DNA from: Verrucomicrobiota bacterium
GTDB lineage: Bacteria > Verrucomicrobiota > Verrucomicrobiia > Opitutales > Opitutaceae
DNA: 64,000 nt
Direction: 5' to 3'
Assembly: GCA_014584295.1 (NCBI GenBank)
Contig: JACTNC010000034.1
Span: 108,884-172,883, forward strand
Of the stretch, positions 47,394-57,701 are shown piece after piece. The notes below the pieces were generated by a model. The model saw only the letters and a program-made list of their open reading frames with translations. It searched no databases and was not told the DNA's origin. The first letter of the stretch is position 1. Every line of letters begins with the position of its first letter. A program made the position numbers and the translations under genes.

Positions 47394-48188
47394 CTATCTC
47401 ATGAAACGGCGCTGGATGGGGCTGCACCGGATCGATCGTCGGGACGCGGGGTCGTATTCCACGATGACGCCCGAAAGGCGCACGTCCTTTTCCGCCACCT
47501 CCAGACGCCGCGGCATGCCATCGATGAATCTTGCAATGACCGGCGCGATTTCACGCCCCAGCACGCTCTCATGCGACCCTGTCATGCCCGCATCGCAACC
47601 GAACGCCGTTCCCTTGGGCAGCACCGCAAAGTCAGCGGTCGCGACATGCGTGTGTGAGCCCACGACGGCCACCGCCCTTCCGTCGAGATGCCAACCCAGG
47701 GCCTGCTTCTCGCTCGTGGCTTCTGCATGGCACTCCACAAAAATGCCATCAGCGCCTCCCTCGTCGATCAGGCTTGCCACAAGAGAGTCCGCCGTACGGA
47801 AGGGACAATCCGCCTTCAGACCCATGAACTGGCGCCCCAGCACGGTGAAGACCGCCAGTCGAAACCCACTCTTTTCGACAATGACATGGGTCCTGCCCGG
47901 ACACCCGGACGGCAGATTGGCAGGGCGACAGACACGTTCGAGGTCGGAAATCTCGGAATCGAACCCCTTTTGATCCCATACGTGGTCGCCCAATGTGATC
48001 ACATCCACACCCGCTGAAAGAAGCGTCCGGGCAATCGTTCCCGTGATCCCTGCTCCGGCTGCGGCATTCTCTGCGTTTGCTATGACAAAATCCAGCGCGT
48101 GCTCGGCTCGCATCACGCCCAATTCCGAAAGGACAATCTCCCGCCCGGGTCGTCCGACGATGTCTCCGACAAAGAGCAGTTTGATCAT
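47394..48188 (-). CDS. YmdB-family metallophosphoesterase
   Basis: A 264-residue calcineurin-type phosphoesterase of the YmdB group. It shows [13 protein letters not shown] (metal ligands), [37 protein letters not shown] and [17 protein letters not shown], all typical. In Bacillus YmdB is a 2',3'-cyclic nucleotide phosphodiesterase with regulatory roles. The ATG at 48188 starts at MIKLLFVGD; a longer frame (to 48251) is less likely. It is divergent from ilvB. Confidence 0.9.
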   Translation of the reverse strand: MIKLLFVGDIVGRPGREIVLSELGVMRAEHALDFVIANAENAAAGAGITGTIARTLLSAGVDVITLGDHVWDQKGFDSEISDLERVCRPANLPSGCPGRTHVIVEKSGFRLAVFTVLGRQFMGLKADCPFRTADSLVASLIDEGGADGIFVECHAEATSEKQALGWHLDGRAVAVVGSHTHVATADFAVLPKGTAFGCDAGMTGSHESVLGREIAPVIARFIDGMPRRLEVAEKDVRLSGVIVEYDPASRRSIRCSPIQRRFMR

Positions 48189-48349
48189 GCCGTGAACGAG
48201 ACAAGCCTTCCACAGCATGACCAGACCTTTCTTTGAGACGAAGTTGCACAAGTGTCATCTCTCACCACCGCTGCGACGCACCTTTTTTCACCCTTGCAAG
48301 CCGGACGGCTCACCGGTAATTTTTACCCTTTCCGTTTTCACGCACATCA

Positions 48350-50137
48350 ATGAAATCCACGACCTCGCCCTCCGCGTTTCCTCAACCTGAAATTGGCCGC
48401 GAAATGAACGGCGCCGATTCTGTTGTCGAGTGCCTCGTCCGCGAAGGCGTCGATACAATCTTTGCCTATCCGGGTGGCGCATCCCAGGAGCTCCACCAGG
48501 CATTTGCAAGATCCGGCAAGGTCCGGGTGATCCTGCCGCGTCACGAACAGGGCGGCGCATTTGCGGCCGAGGGCTACGCCCGAGCCACCGGCAAGGTCGG
48601 GGTGTGCATGGCGACCAGCGGGCCGGGAGCGACCAATCTCGTTTCCGCCATCGCCGATGCCTACATGGATTCCACGCCGCTCGTGACCATCACGGGACAG
48701 GTTTTCTCCAAATACATCGGAAAGAGCGCATTCCAGGAGACCGACTTCTTCGGCATCACCCTCCCGATCGTCAAGCACTCCTATCTCGTGCTCAATGTGC
48801 ATGACCTCCCCCGCATTTTCAAGGAGGCCTTTCACCTCGCCCGTTCAGGACGCCCCGGCCCCGTCGTCATCGACATCCCGAAGGACGTGCAGCAGGCGCG
48901 CTATCAGCCCGTGTTCCCGGCGACGGTTGAGTTCAAGAATCCGCTCGTCAGCGAGATGCACCATGCGACGGACGATGCGTTGCGCCAAGTGCTCGGTTTG
49001 ATCGCCGACGCGAAGCGCCCCGTCCTTTATTCCGGCGGCGGCATCATTTCCGGCGATGCCCACCGCGAGCTGAAGGCGTTTGCCGAGGCGACAAACGTCC
49101 CTGTCGCCACCACCCTCATGGGCGTCGGCGGTTTCCCTGAGACACATCCGCTGTCCATGCGCTGGTTCGGCATGCATGGCGCCGCCTTCGGAAACTGGGC
49201 GGTGGACCAGTGTGATCTGCTCCTTTGTTTCGGTGCGCGCTTCGACGACCGCATCACCGGCGACGTCAACAAATTTGCGGCGGGGGCCAAAATCGTCCAT
49301 GTCGACATCGACGCCACCGAGCACAACAAGAACAAGCGCGTTCACCTGCCCATTCTCAGCGACATCAAATACGCGCTCGGACGTCTAGTCGAACTGGCCA
49401 AAGCGGCCAAATTCACCCCACCCGACACCAAGGCATGGCACGAGCAGATCGCCGTCTGGAAGAAAGAGTACCCCTTTGACTCCTCCGCGGGATTCGGCAA
49501 GAGCCCGCATATCCTGCCCCAGGAAGCAGTGGCTGCACTCTACGAGCTGACCAAGGGCGATGCGATCATCACAACAGGCGTCGGTCAGCACCAGATGTGG
49601 GCAGCCCAGTTCTATCGTTTTGATCAGCCACGGCGCTACATCAGCTCCCTCGGCCTCGGAACCATGGGGTATGGTTATCCTGCCGCCCTTGGAGCAAAGG
49701 TGGCATGCCCTGACAAGCAGGTCATCGATATCGATGGTGACGGCTCTTTTGTCATGAACATCCAGGAGCTGGCCACCGCGCATATCGAAAAGATCGCGGC
49801 AAAAGCCATGATCCTGAACAACCAGCACCTCGGCATGGTCGTGCAATGGGAAGACCGCTTCTACGGCAGCGTCCGCGGCAACACGATTCTCGGCGATGAG
49901 AAGAACGTCGGCGGACCTGACAATCCTGCGGGCCTGTACCCGGATTTTGTAAAGATTGCCGATGGCTTCGGCATCAAGGGACGGCGCATCATGAAGAAGG
50001 GCGAGCTCAAGGAGGCCATTCAGGAGATGCTCGACCACAAGGGCCCCTATGTCCTCGACATCATTGTCCCCTATACCGAGCACGTTCTTCCCATGATTCC
50101 TGCCGGACGCTCCGTAAAGGACATCATCCTCAAGTAG
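48350..50137 (+). CDS. ilvB: Acetolactate synthase large subunit
   Basis: A 595-residue thiamine-diphosphate enzyme of the AHAS large-subunit type. [11 protein letters not shown], the catalytic Glu in [26 protein letters not shown] and the ThDP motif [15 protein letters not shown], plus the [16 protein letters not shown] segment, are present. It condenses pyruvate for valine/leucine biosynthesis. The small regulatory subunit (ilvN) is not adjacent; the next gene is recR on the opposite strand. The start ATG at 48350 lacks a ribosome-binding site. Confidence 0.95.
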   Translation: MKSTTSPSAFPQPEIGREMNGADSVVECLVREGVDTIFAYPGGASQELHQAFARSGKVRVILPRHEQGGAFAAEGYARATGKVGVCMATSGPGATNLVSAIADAYMDSTPLVTITGQVFSKYIGKSAFQETDFFGITLPIVKHSYLVLNVHDLPRIFKEAFHLARSGRPGPVVIDIPKDVQQARYQPVFPATVEFKNPLVSEMHHATDDALRQVLGLIADAKRPVLYSGGGIISGDAHRELKAFAEATNVPVATTLMGVGGFPETHPLSMRWFGMHGAAFGNWAVDQCDLLLCFGARFDDRITGDVNKFAAGAKIVHVDIDATEHNKNKRVHLPILSDIKYALGRLVELAKAAKFTPPDTKAWHEQIAVWKKEYPFDSSAGFGKSPHILPQEAVAALYELTKGDAIITTGVGQHQMWAAQFYRFDQPRRYISSLGLGTMGYGYPAALGAKVACPDKQVIDIDGDGSFVMNIQELATAHIEKIAAKAMILNNQHLGMVVQWEDRFYGSVRGNTILGDEKNVGGPDNPAGLYPDFVKIADGFGIKGRRIMKKGELKEAIQEMLDHKGPYVLDIIVPYTEHVLPMIPAGRSVKDIILK

Positions 50138-50148
50138 TCCCATACCTC

Positions 50149-50173
50149 CGGTGACCCTCTAAGTGGGTCACCG
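50149..50173. terminator. Hairpin between convergent ilvB and recR
   Basis: A 9-base-pair perfect inverted repeat (CGGTGACCC / GGGTCACCG) with a TCTAAGT loop. A T run is missing on both strands, so it is a possible bidirectional terminator or RNA-stabilising stem. Confidence 0.45.
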
Positions 50174-50182
50174 TGAGTTAGC

Positions 50183-50779
50183 TCAGGTATAGGTGCGTCG
50201 GCTATCGAGCGCGTTCTTGAGCGTTACTGAATCCGCGTAAAGGACGCCGCCGCCGCTGGGCAGTCCGAATCCGATGCGTGAAACGCTGACCTCGCGATCT
50301 CCTGGCAGTTGAGCGGTCAGGTAATGGCAGGTGGCCTCGCCTTCGACGTCGTTGGAGAGCGCAAGGATCAGTTCGCGGATCTCCCCGCTGCGTACGCGGT
50401 CGAGCAACGGCGCGAGATTCAATTGTTCCGGACCGACTCCACCAATGGGCGAGAGTTTTCCATGGAGGACGTGATAGACGCCACGATGGGCGCCGCTCCG
50501 CTCCAACGCGGCCAGATCGGGGACCTGTTCGACGACACAGACGACAGTCCGATCACGCGATTCATCCGCACAGACTGCACACAGCTCACTCTCCGCAAGA
50601 TTGCCGCAATGCAAACACCTGCGGACCGATCGCGCAGCATCCTGCAACGCTCTAACCAGTTCAGGAAGGCGCTCGGGCTTTTCGACGAGGAGGTGAAGGG
50701 CGATCTTCTCCGAAGAGCGATACCCAAGCCCTGGTAGCTGTTTCAGCAGATGCTGAAGGTGTTCAAAGGCCGTGGCCAT
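50183..50779 (-). CDS. recR: Recombination protein RecR
   Basis: A 198-residue RecR. The C4 zinc finger CLHCGNLAESELCAVC is near residues 56-71, followed by the Toprim block VVCVVEQVPDLAALE and the C-terminal GLPSGGGVLYADSVTL with Walker-B-like features. With RecF and RecO it loads RecA at gaps. It is the last gene of a minus-strand cluster after ybaB, the common ybaB-recR pair; dnaX is not in the window. Confidence 0.95.
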   Translation of the reverse strand: MATAFEHLQHLLKQLPGLGYRSSEKIALHLLVEKPERLPELVRALQDAARSVRRCLHCGNLAESELCAVCADESRDRTVVCVVEQVPDLAALERSGAHRGVYHVLHGKLSPIGGVGPEQLNLAPLLDRVRSGEIRELILALSNDVEGEATCHYLTAQLPGDREVSVSRIGFGLPSGGGVLYADSVTLKNALDSRRTYT

Positions 50780-50865
50780 GATTGTGGCGATGGTGACTCA
50801 TGGGAAAAGGTGCCTATTGCACCCCGTACCATGCCGCGCGCGGACGAGACGCTCCTTCAGCGCGC

Positions 50866-51174
50866 TCAAAACATGCCCGGCATCTGAAAGGCGCTCGTGA
50901 CCTTCTGCATTTCTGCATCATTGAACTCCTTCGCCTGCTTTGCCGCATCCTGCACCGCCTGAAGGATCGTTTCACTCACGACTTTGGCGTCCTCCTTCAG
51001 GAACTCAGGATCGAGCGTCAGCGCGAGAAATCTGCCGGCACCATTGATCCTTATTTTCACCGCGCCTCCTCCTGCGGTGAAATCCAGTTCCTTCGATTCG
51101 AGCTGCGCCTGAAGGCCCTCGATCGATTTCTGCATTTTCTGTGCTTGCTTGAGAAGTTTGCCTACGCCGGCCAT
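50866..51174 (-). CDS. ybaB: YbaB/EbfC nucleoid-associated protein
   Basis: A 102-residue protein from the ATG at 51174 (MAGVGKLLKQAQKMQKSIEG). It shows the YbaB pattern: an N-terminal helix rich in Gln/Lys, KELDFTAGGGAVKIRINGAGRFLALTL in shorter parts, and a C-terminal SAFQMPGMF. It binds DNA as a dimer. recR follows after 86 bases, the usual partner. Confidence 0.93.
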   Translation of the reverse strand: MAGVGKLLKQAQKMQKSIEGLQAQLESKELDFTAGGGAVKIRINGAGRFLALTLDPEFLKEDAKVVSETILQAVQDAAKQAKEFNDAEMQKVTSAFQMPGMF

Positions 51175-51234
51175 GGGAATGTGTGGAAGAGTAAACGTTG
51201 CAAAGCGCCAGAGACAAACAATCAGGCCCAAGCT

Positions 51235-52152
51235 TCAAGCTCCAAGTATCTGCCGGTATCCCTCACGAAAGCTCGGATACAGCGGCCGCCATCCCAACAC
51301 GCTCTTGATTCGGGCGTTGTCGATCGTTCGCTCGGGCACCACCGTTCTGCGTCCACGGGAAGTCTGACTTTCAAATTTCGGCATCGCACAACCCACACGA
51401 GTGCTTAGCCAGCTCACCAGTTCCGCTCGCGTCACAGCCTGGTCATCCGTGACATTGAACACCTGTCCTGGCACGGCAGTTGTGGCCGAAAGCGCACACC
51501 AAATAGCCGAAACGATGTCGTCGCGATGCACCAGGTTCAGCCGATGCTCAGCCTTACCGGCCAAGGCAACCTCCCCCGAACGCAGGGCATCAAGCAGGTG
51601 GTGACGCCCCGGACCGTAGATTCCCGTCAGCCTGAGAATGAACACCCGGCCCGGCCAGGTTAGCGCAAGCGATTCGGTTTCAATGAGAATCTCGGCGCGC
51701 TCTGAGGTAGGTGGATGGAGTGATGCCGACTCGTCCACGCGAACGCCACCGCCCTGCGGGTATACCGACGTGCTGCTCGTGTAGACCATCGTGCCCATGC
51801 CTTGCCGAGCGCGGGCCCACGCGAGGATCGACGCCATGCCGTCGCGATAACTGTGACGATATCCTTCGATCCCCCCCTTCCCGGAGCTCACACAGTTCAC
51901 CACAAAGTCAGGAGGGTCCGGCACGCAATTGTGCCAGTCGTGACCCGCGATATCAGCGATCACACATTGCACCCCGAGTTCCGACAACCGATGAGCGGTC
52001 TCAGCATTTCGCGTCACGGCCGTCGTTTTGACTCCACGGCCAATCGCCCAGCGGCAAAGCGCTTCGCCGACATAACCTGCACCAAGGACCAACAATTGCC
52101 GTCCGCTGAAATCCGCACCTGCCGCACATTCATCTTTCGAGAGCAAGATCAC
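51235..52152 (-). CDS. NAD(P)-binding SDR (YeeZ-like epimerase)
   Basis: A 305-residue atypical extended SDR. The Rossmann GAGYVGEALCRWAI is near residues 24-37, then VNCVSSGKGG, YTSSTSVYPQ, LRLTGIYGPGRH and NLVHRDDIVSAIW. It has no clear YxxxK pair at the standard position, typical of YeeZ-like proteins whose substrate is unknown. The GTG start at 52152 lies 10 bases after the stop of the acyltransferase gene, so the two are co-transcribed. It precedes ybaB by 60 bases. Confidence 0.82.
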   Translation of the reverse strand: MILLSKDECAAGADFSGRQLLVLGAGYVGEALCRWAIGRGVKTTAVTRNAETAHRLSELGVQCVIADIAGHDWHNCVPDPPDFVVNCVSSGKGGIEGYRHSYRDGMASILAWARARQGMGTMVYTSSTSVYPQGGGVRVDESASLHPPTSERAEILIETESLALTWPGRVFILRLTGIYGPGRHHLLDALRSGEVALAGKAEHRLNLVHRDDIVSAIWCALSATTAVPGQVFNVTDDQAVTRAELVSWLSTRVGCAMPKFESQTSRGRRTVVPERTIDNARIKSVLGWRPLYPSFREGYRQILGA

Positions 52153-52162
52153 GGCATGGATT

Positions 52163-52852
52163 TCAGATCACTACGCAGGGTGGATGGCAGTCGTCAGGGT
52201 TCATCCGCTTCAAATGCGCAGCAAGAACTTCGACGCTTTGTGCACGATCCCTCACCCTCGACAGGTCTATCAGTTCGCCGGTCACCCGAACGCGGGAGAA
52301 AGGCTTCGGCAGATAAAAGCGGTCCCAACTGGGGAGTCGCCAGGCCGATTCAAAAGACCCTCCCAGCAGGAGCATGGGAGCCTCCGCACGGCGGGTGACA
52401 ATCAACGCGCCCGGCTTGACCTCATAGCAAGGGCCTCGCGGCCCATCGGGAGTGATTCCGATGTCGTTTCCCTGCCTGAGCACGTCGATCAGCGCCGCCG
52501 CCGCCTCGCGTCCCCCTTTGCTGCTCGAACCTCGGACGGCTCGCATTCCGACAATTTCGAATAACGCCTCCAGCCAGGCTCCATCCTTGCTAGCACTGAT
52601 CAGCGCATAAACCGGACGATGGGTGCGAAAGCGACGGAAAATCTCAGCCCCCAGGAAGAGTCGATTGTGCCAAAGGGTTATCGCCACCGGGACATCCCGG
52701 TAGCTCAACGCAAAGTTGTCTTCGGGCGTTACCTCAAACCGGAGGCTTCTTCCCCAAAGGTGCACAATTCGTCCCACAATCTCGAAAACCACCCTTTTCC
52801 AGCCACTCACGCGCTGGACGTCGCGGCTTGCAGATGGGGATGGCGATGGCAT
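52163..52852 (-). CDS. DUF374-family lysophospholipid acyltransferase-like protein
   Basis: A 229-residue protein from the ATG at 52852. The acyltransferase blocks are TLWHNRLFLGAE (the WHNR motif standing in for HX4D) and PDGPRGPCYEVKPGA. These fit the DUF374 group, thought to acylate lipid A or related lipids in Gram-negatives. One could start further upstream at the ATG at 52927. It is first in a minus-strand cluster (acyltransferase, SDR, ybaB, recR). Confidence 0.86.
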   Translation of the reverse strand: MPSPSPSASRDVQRVSGWKRVVFEIVGRIVHLWGRSLRFEVTPEDNFALSYRDVPVAITLWHNRLFLGAEIFRRFRTHRPVYALISASKDGAWLEALFEIVGMRAVRGSSSKGGREAAAALIDVLRQGNDIGITPDGPRGPCYEVKPGALIVTRRAEAPMLLLGGSFESAWRLPSWDRFYLPKPFSRVRVTGELIDLSRVRDRAQSVEVLAAHLKRMNPDDCHPPCVVI

Positions 52853-53194
52853 GGCCCATTTGTGCGGGCGAATTCTGTAACGCCAAGCGCAGAATGTCTT
52901 TGCACGACCCATCCAAAGGGCCCGCACGGATGCGGAAAACAGATCCGGTTAAGGGGCTCCTATCAATAGCTCCGTCGATCAGGCACCGGTTCGCGCCTGG
53001 ATCCTTCGATTCTGTCGCATATACCCCGCTTGACGTGCTCCCCGGTATCTTTTTCCCTCAAACCCTTTTCCGCATGACGTTCGCCTCCACGGTATCTCCG
53101 AACCGCATCGCCTCCGGCGAAGCCTGCTGACGCCAGATTGGCTTTGAACGGAACAATCGTCGTCACGCAAAATCCCAATTTCGTCCCATACTGC

Positions 53195-54457
53195 ATGAAA
53201 TCCCTTCGCCTCCTTGTTCTCGTGGCCGCGTCCGGGCTGTTCACCTCTGCTCACGCGCAAATCAACTACGCGGACATTCCAGTCGAATTCCGACCCATCA
53301 GGAACACCTCCTTTTCAGTCGGGGTGCGCTTTATCGGCGGCGCCAACGTGAGCTTCGGCAGCCTCGGCTCCATCTCCTCCAATTTTTCCCCTCAGGGTCT
53401 GGAGGCGGGATCTGTTGATCGCACCTATCTGGATGGTGCCGTTCACGCGGATTCGCTGCGGGCAAACGAAAAGGATGCCAACGGCAATCCGATCAGTTCC
53501 CCATACGGCCGTTATTCCATCCGCGCCGAGATCTTCGATGCGGATGGCAACAAGATCCCTGATGCGAACGATCCGGGTGGTACCGGAAACAAGACTCAGG
53601 TCAGCGCTGACTTTCTTGCCTACACACCCGGCCGCACACGCAGTTGGTCCTACACCTCGGACTCCCAAGTCACCACACCTGGAGTGATCGCAATGCATGA
53701 CTACACAGCGATGAGCTCCGGGGCAGCGCTGAATTCCGACTCGGGTGCCGGTCCGGGTTTCGAACTCACCGCAAGCCGTCGTCTCGGATCGATCGGCAAG
53801 ATCGACTGGGGCGTCATGTTCGGTGTGGGAATCACCGACATCAATGCGAAGGAGTCGAGCAGCATCAAAGCCGACCTTCGTGTGCTCACCGACCTCTATC
53901 GGATCTCGGGAATCGTCGCCCCACCTTCGGCACCTTACTCAGCACCGTCCTCAGGCGATTTCGTCGGCGAGAATGGCGCCGTGTACAGTGGAAACCTTGA
54001 GACAACTGTCCCGCTGGAGTCAGTACCTTTCCAACGCACCATCGTCGACACAGCCAACGGAGCTGATATCGACGGACACTGGCAGGTCAAGGGAGCCTAT
54101 TTTCTGTTTCGTGTCGGCCCCATGGTCCGCATTCCGATCGGCGAACGTTTCGCCGTCACCGCCAGTGCAGGCTACGCGGGCGCCTACCTCGGCACCACCT
54201 ACCGGGTGAAGGAAACCCTCAACATCAGCGAAACGCTTTCCATCCCGTTCGAAGGCGAGGAGACGTACAGCAAACTCCTCCACGGTGCCTACGGCGAAGT
54301 GAACGCGGAATGGTGGCTGACACAGCGCACCGGATTTTTCCTTGGCGTCACCTTCGAGAAGCTCGGGAAATACGAGCAAACCCTCGCCGGACGGACAGCC
54401 GATGTGGAAATCGGCGGCAACGGCGGCTTCCGTTTCGGTCTCACCACCCGCTTCTGA
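53195..54457 (+). CDS. Outer-membrane beta-barrel-like protein, unknown function
   Basis: A 420-residue protein with a clear signal peptide (LRLLVLVAASGLFTSAHA, cleavage before QINYAD). The rest alternates polar and hydrophobic residues with many Gly and aromatic residues, and ends in FRFGLTTRF, a C-terminal Phe as used by barrel-assembly machinery. One interior region reads like a barrel of 10 to 14 strands. I do not recognise its family. It is a plausible outer-membrane porin-like protein, located upstream of the small membrane peptide and the GH42 gene. Confidence 0.75.
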   Translation: MKSLRLLVLVAASGLFTSAHAQINYADIPVEFRPIRNTSFSVGVRFIGGANVSFGSLGSISSNFSPQGLEAGSVDRTYLDGAVHADSLRANEKDANGNPISSPYGRYSIRAEIFDADGNKIPDANDPGGTGNKTQVSADFLAYTPGRTRSWSYTSDSQVTTPGVIAMHDYTAMSSGAALNSDSGAGPGFELTASRRLGSIGKIDWGVMFGVGITDINAKESSSIKADLRVLTDLYRISGIVAPPSAPYSAPSSGDFVGENGAVYSGNLETTVPLESVPFQRTIVDTANGADIDGHWQVKGAYFLFRVGPMVRIPIGERFAVTASAGYAGAYLGTTYRVKETLNISETLSIPFEGEETYSKLLHGAYGEVNAEWWLTQRTGFFLGVTFEKLGKYEQTLAGRTADVEIGGNGGFRFGLTTRF

Positions 54458-54582
54458 TCCGGTCTGCCCGGCATTCGCTGGGAGTCGGCTTTACCGGGCC
54501 CCTTCTAACGACACAAGGCGTTCCAGTGGCGCTCAGGCTTGAGCGCAACTTTCCATGTGCCTTCTGGGTTATCGGTGAAACA

Positions 54583-54789
54583 ATGAAAGTTCTGATCACC
54601 CTGATTCTCTGGTCGCTCTTGCTCGCCCTGTGCTGGCCTTTGGCGGTGCTCGTCCTGTTGCTGTGGCCTCTCCTCTGGCTGCTTTCCATTCCGTTTCGTA
54701 TCATTGGTTCAGTCATGGCGGCATTGCTCGCGCTGGTCCGCACTGTCCTGTTCCTTCCCGCCCGGATTCTGGGATATCGCGACACCTGA
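54583..54789 (+). CDS. Small membrane protein (68 residues)
   Basis: Starts at the ATG at 54583 (MKVLITLILWSLLLALCWPLAV) and consists almost entirely of hydrophobic residues: an N-terminal helix, a second LLWPLLWLLSIPFRIIGS segment, then LLALVRTVLFLPARILGYRDT. Two to three membrane helices are likely. The frame runs open upstream to 54310 inside the previous gene, but those residues look like a shadow. I recall similar short proteins in Opitutaceae; function unknown. Confidence 0.62.
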   Translation: MKVLITLILWSLLLALCWPLAVLVLLLWPLLWLLSIPFRIIGSVMAALLALVRTVLFLPARILGYRDT

Positions 54790-54922
54790 TTTGCAGTGCG
54801 AGGTCGTAATTTTACCGGACGCAAATCGGGTGCCTGAACCCGTCTGAAGACCGGACGCGATCAACGCGTACCGCCGCACAGGCTTTGACGTCATCATTGC
54901 CGAACGTCAGGATTCCCTGCCA

Positions 54923-56974
54923 ATGAATGACCCCGACGTTCGATTTCCCCCGGGCGCGCTGATGCAGTTGGGTGCCTACTACTATCCGGAAGCCTGGCCA
55001 TCCCAACAATGGGCGCGTGATTTCGCCAACATCAGAAAGCTCGGCATCGAATTTGTGCATATGGGGGAGTTCTCATGGGCGCTCCTTGAGCGATCCGAGG
55101 GGCACTTCGATTTCGAATGGCTCGAAAAGGCGGTTTCCCTCGCGCACGGCGAGGGACTCGGAGTCGTGCTCTGCACCCCCACCGCGGCACCACCCATCTG
55201 GCTGACCGACAATTATCCGGAGGTCCTGATGATCGATGTACACGGGCACAGGCAGGTTCACGGCACACGTCAGCACGCCTGCTGGAATGTGCCCATTTAT
55301 CGCAGGCTCGCCACGCGCATCACCCACGAACTCGGGCGACGCTTCGGCGAGGATCCCCGCGTCATGGGGTGGCAATTGGACAATGAGCTCTGCCACTACG
55401 GCAAGGAGCCCTGCATCTGCGACGCGTGCCAGACATCCTTCAGAGCCTGGCTGCAGGAAAGGCACGGGAATATCGACGCGCTGAATCGCGACTGGGGCAC
55501 GACCTTCTGGTCGCAACGCTACCAGCATTTCAGGCAGATTCGGATTCCGAGCCCGCCCGAAAATGTGGCGCAAATCAACCCACACCAAAAGCTCGATGCG
55601 CTGCGCTGGTTCGCAAGCGCAACCGCAGAATATCTCCGCGAAAATGCCCGGATCCTGCGGGACCACTGCAAAGGTAGACAATGGATCACGAGCAATTTCA
55701 TTCACCGCATCGCTGCCATCGATCCCGCTCTGAACGCCGCCGACTTCGACCTGATGTCATGGACCATCTATCCGGTCCACGGAGAGTTGAATGAGGGGGC
55801 AACGGGCTTCCGCATGGGAAGCGGAGCCAGCCTCTCCTTCGCCGCCGATTTCATGCGAAGCCTCAACGGGCAGCATGGCATCATGGAGTTGCAACCCGGG
55901 CAGGTGAACTGGGGCGATTTCAACCCGCAGCCCTTCCCTGGCGCCGTGCGCCTCTGGCTGATGCAAGCCCTTGCAGGCGGGGCCTCATTCGTATGCACGT
56001 ACCGCTACCGCCAGCCGCTCTCCGGCGCCGAACTCTACCACCACGGCCTTGTCGGCACGGATGGAGTGACACCTTCAAGTGGAGGAAAACAATTCGCACA
56101 AGTCGCAGGTGAGCTAATCCGGCTTCGATCTCACGCACTCCCCGATGCAGCTCCGCCCCCGCACTATACGGCCCGCCGGGCTGCCCTCGTATACAATCGC
56201 GACTCGCTCTGGGATATCGAAAGTCACAAGCAAACCACGCGCTGGGACACACGCGCCCATCTTCTCAAATACCACCGCGCGCTCAAACGTACGGGGGCTC
56301 CCGTCGATGTGATTACAGACACAACCGGGTGGAGGGATTACCCGATAGTTGTTGTCCCCGCCTGCCAGCTTGTCGATGAGGCGTGGATCCTCGATTGGCG
56401 CTCCTATGTTGAGAACGGCGGGCACCTACTCCTCTCCTGCAGGACGGGACAAAAGGACAGGCGCGGTCACCTTTGGGAGGGACCCTGGGCCGCCCCACTG
56501 CTTGATCTCATCGGCGCCGACTTCCAGTTTTATGATGTCCTTCCGGATCCGATCAAAGGCGCTGTAAGGACCACGGAAGCGCCCCACACATGGAGCTCCT
56601 GGGCAGAAATCCTCGTCCCGCGTGAGGGGACCACTGCGCTCGCCCATCACTCGACAGATTTCTATTCTGGTTCGGTGGCCGCATGCACGCGTGCCTTGGG
56701 GAAAGGCAGCGTGACCTATGTAGGCGTGGACTCGGATGACGGAGCTCTCGAATACGAAATGATCCGTTCTGTTTTCGCCACCGCAGGAATTGGCATCGCC
56801 GATCTTCCGGACGGTTTCCTTGTGGATTGGAGAGCCGGCCTGTGGATCGCGTCCAATTATACCGATTACACTCAGACATGTCCGGCCGAACCCGGATCCA
56901 TTTTCCTGATCGGACAGCGTGAGGTGCCACCCGCCGGCGTTTCAGTCTGGATAGATCAGCGGAAGGGACATTGA
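54923..56974 (+). CDS. GH42 beta-galactosidase
   Basis: A 683-residue GH42 enzyme. The acid/base Glu155 is in GWQLDNELCHYG and the nucleophile Glu322 in GIMELQPGQVNWG. A zinc-site set of cysteines, Cys120 and Cys164/Cys166/Cys169 (CICDACQ), matches the GH42 zinc cluster. The C-terminal trimerisation domain (about 410-680) follows. No signal peptide is seen, so it is cytoplasmic or at least lacks Sec export. A weak AGGA lies about 10 bases upstream of the ATG. It sits between a membrane protein gene and the TonB receptor remnant. Confidence 0.94.
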   Translation: MNDPDVRFPPGALMQLGAYYYPEAWPSQQWARDFANIRKLGIEFVHMGEFSWALLERSEGHFDFEWLEKAVSLAHGEGLGVVLCTPTAAPPIWLTDNYPEVLMIDVHGHRQVHGTRQHACWNVPIYRRLATRITHELGRRFGEDPRVMGWQLDNELCHYGKEPCICDACQTSFRAWLQERHGNIDALNRDWGTTFWSQRYQHFRQIRIPSPPENVAQINPHQKLDALRWFASATAEYLRENARILRDHCKGRQWITSNFIHRIAAIDPALNAADFDLMSWTIYPVHGELNEGATGFRMGSGASLSFAADFMRSLNGQHGIMELQPGQVNWGDFNPQPFPGAVRLWLMQALAGGASFVCTYRYRQPLSGAELYHHGLVGTDGVTPSSGGKQFAQVAGELIRLRSHALPDAAPPPHYTARRAALVYNRDSLWDIESHKQTTRWDTRAHLLKYHRALKRTGAPVDVITDTTGWRDYPIVVVPACQLVDEAWILDWRSYVENGGHLLLSCRTGQKDRRGHLWEGPWAAPLLDLIGADFQFYDVLPDPIKGAVRTTEAPHTWSSWAEILVPREGTTALAHHSTDFYSGSVAACTRALGKGSVTYVGVDSDDGALEYEMIRSVFATAGIGIADLPDGFLVDWRAGLWIASNYTDYTQTCPAEPGSIFLIGQREVPPAGVSVWIDQRKGH

Positions 56975-57400
56975 GGTAGCGCACACACCCTGATGAGCCA
57001 CGTGAGAAACCGCGATCTTTCACTGGCTAAGAAAAGCTTCGGGAACATCGGAGCCCGCTTGCCTTTCTCAGTTGTGGAGATCCTTTTTCCGAAACCCTCT
57101 ACAACTGCTGTGCAGCGGCGCTGCAGCTGGCCTCAATTCGAATGTCAGAAAATCACACTATCCGGATCCTTAGTCATGACTTCGATATATTCCCTGCTTT
57201 CAACCCTGTCCCCCGACCTTCAGCCCACCAAGGAGGAGGTGCAGCGTTACGCCCAGGCAATTACCCACAGCGAAGGATTGTCATTTCAATCGTTTGAATC
57301 CGTCTGCCACGAGGCCGAATTGCAGCTCTGGGCCACCCGCTGCGCCATCCGTGACGAGAACCAGTTCCACAAGACACAAGCACGTGCAGCCAAGAGCACA
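56975..57400. other. Region with no clear gene, left of a TonB receptor remnant
   Basis: About 425 bases after the GH42 stop. An ORF from an ATG at 57177 runs to 57451 in a different frame from the remnant, with an opening like LSPDLQPTKEEVQRYAQAI, but I cannot match it to a family, and it stops inside the remnant. It may be a truncated gene or chance. No RNA gene or repeat was seen. Confidence 0.35.
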
Positions 57401-57680
57401 CGCCGCACCACAAGATGTCCAGATCGACGGCAAAACGCAGGCAGTCCCTGATCTCGCTAAGCCGTACATGGGGCCAACCGACCTGAAGTTCGACGCGTGG
57501 ATCGGCTATACACGCAAGCTCTGGAACAACCGCGCAAATTGGAACATTCAGTTGAACGTCCGCGACGTCCTCGATGAGGACGACCTGGTTCCCGTGATGG
57601 CGCAGCCGGACGGCTCCGTCGCCGCCTGGGTCGCCCCGCAGGGCCGGCTCTTCACCCTGAGGTCCACCCTCAGTTTCTGA
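57401..57680 (+). pseudogene. Decayed TonB-dependent receptor, C-terminal remnant
   Basis: About 92 codons open in frame to a stop at 57680. The reading (LKFDAWIGYTRKLWNNRANW, then WNIQLNVRDVLDEDDLVP, ending GRLFTLRSTLSF) has the character of the last beta-strands of a TonB-dependent receptor barrel, including the closing Phe. There is no plug, no N-terminus and no start; the left edge is cut at about 57400. A stem (CCCGCGAA / TTCGCGGG, 57702-57726) lies just after the stop, as at an old terminator. Confidence 0.7.
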
Positions 57681-57701
57681 GACAGTAACACTCGGCATTG
57701 G

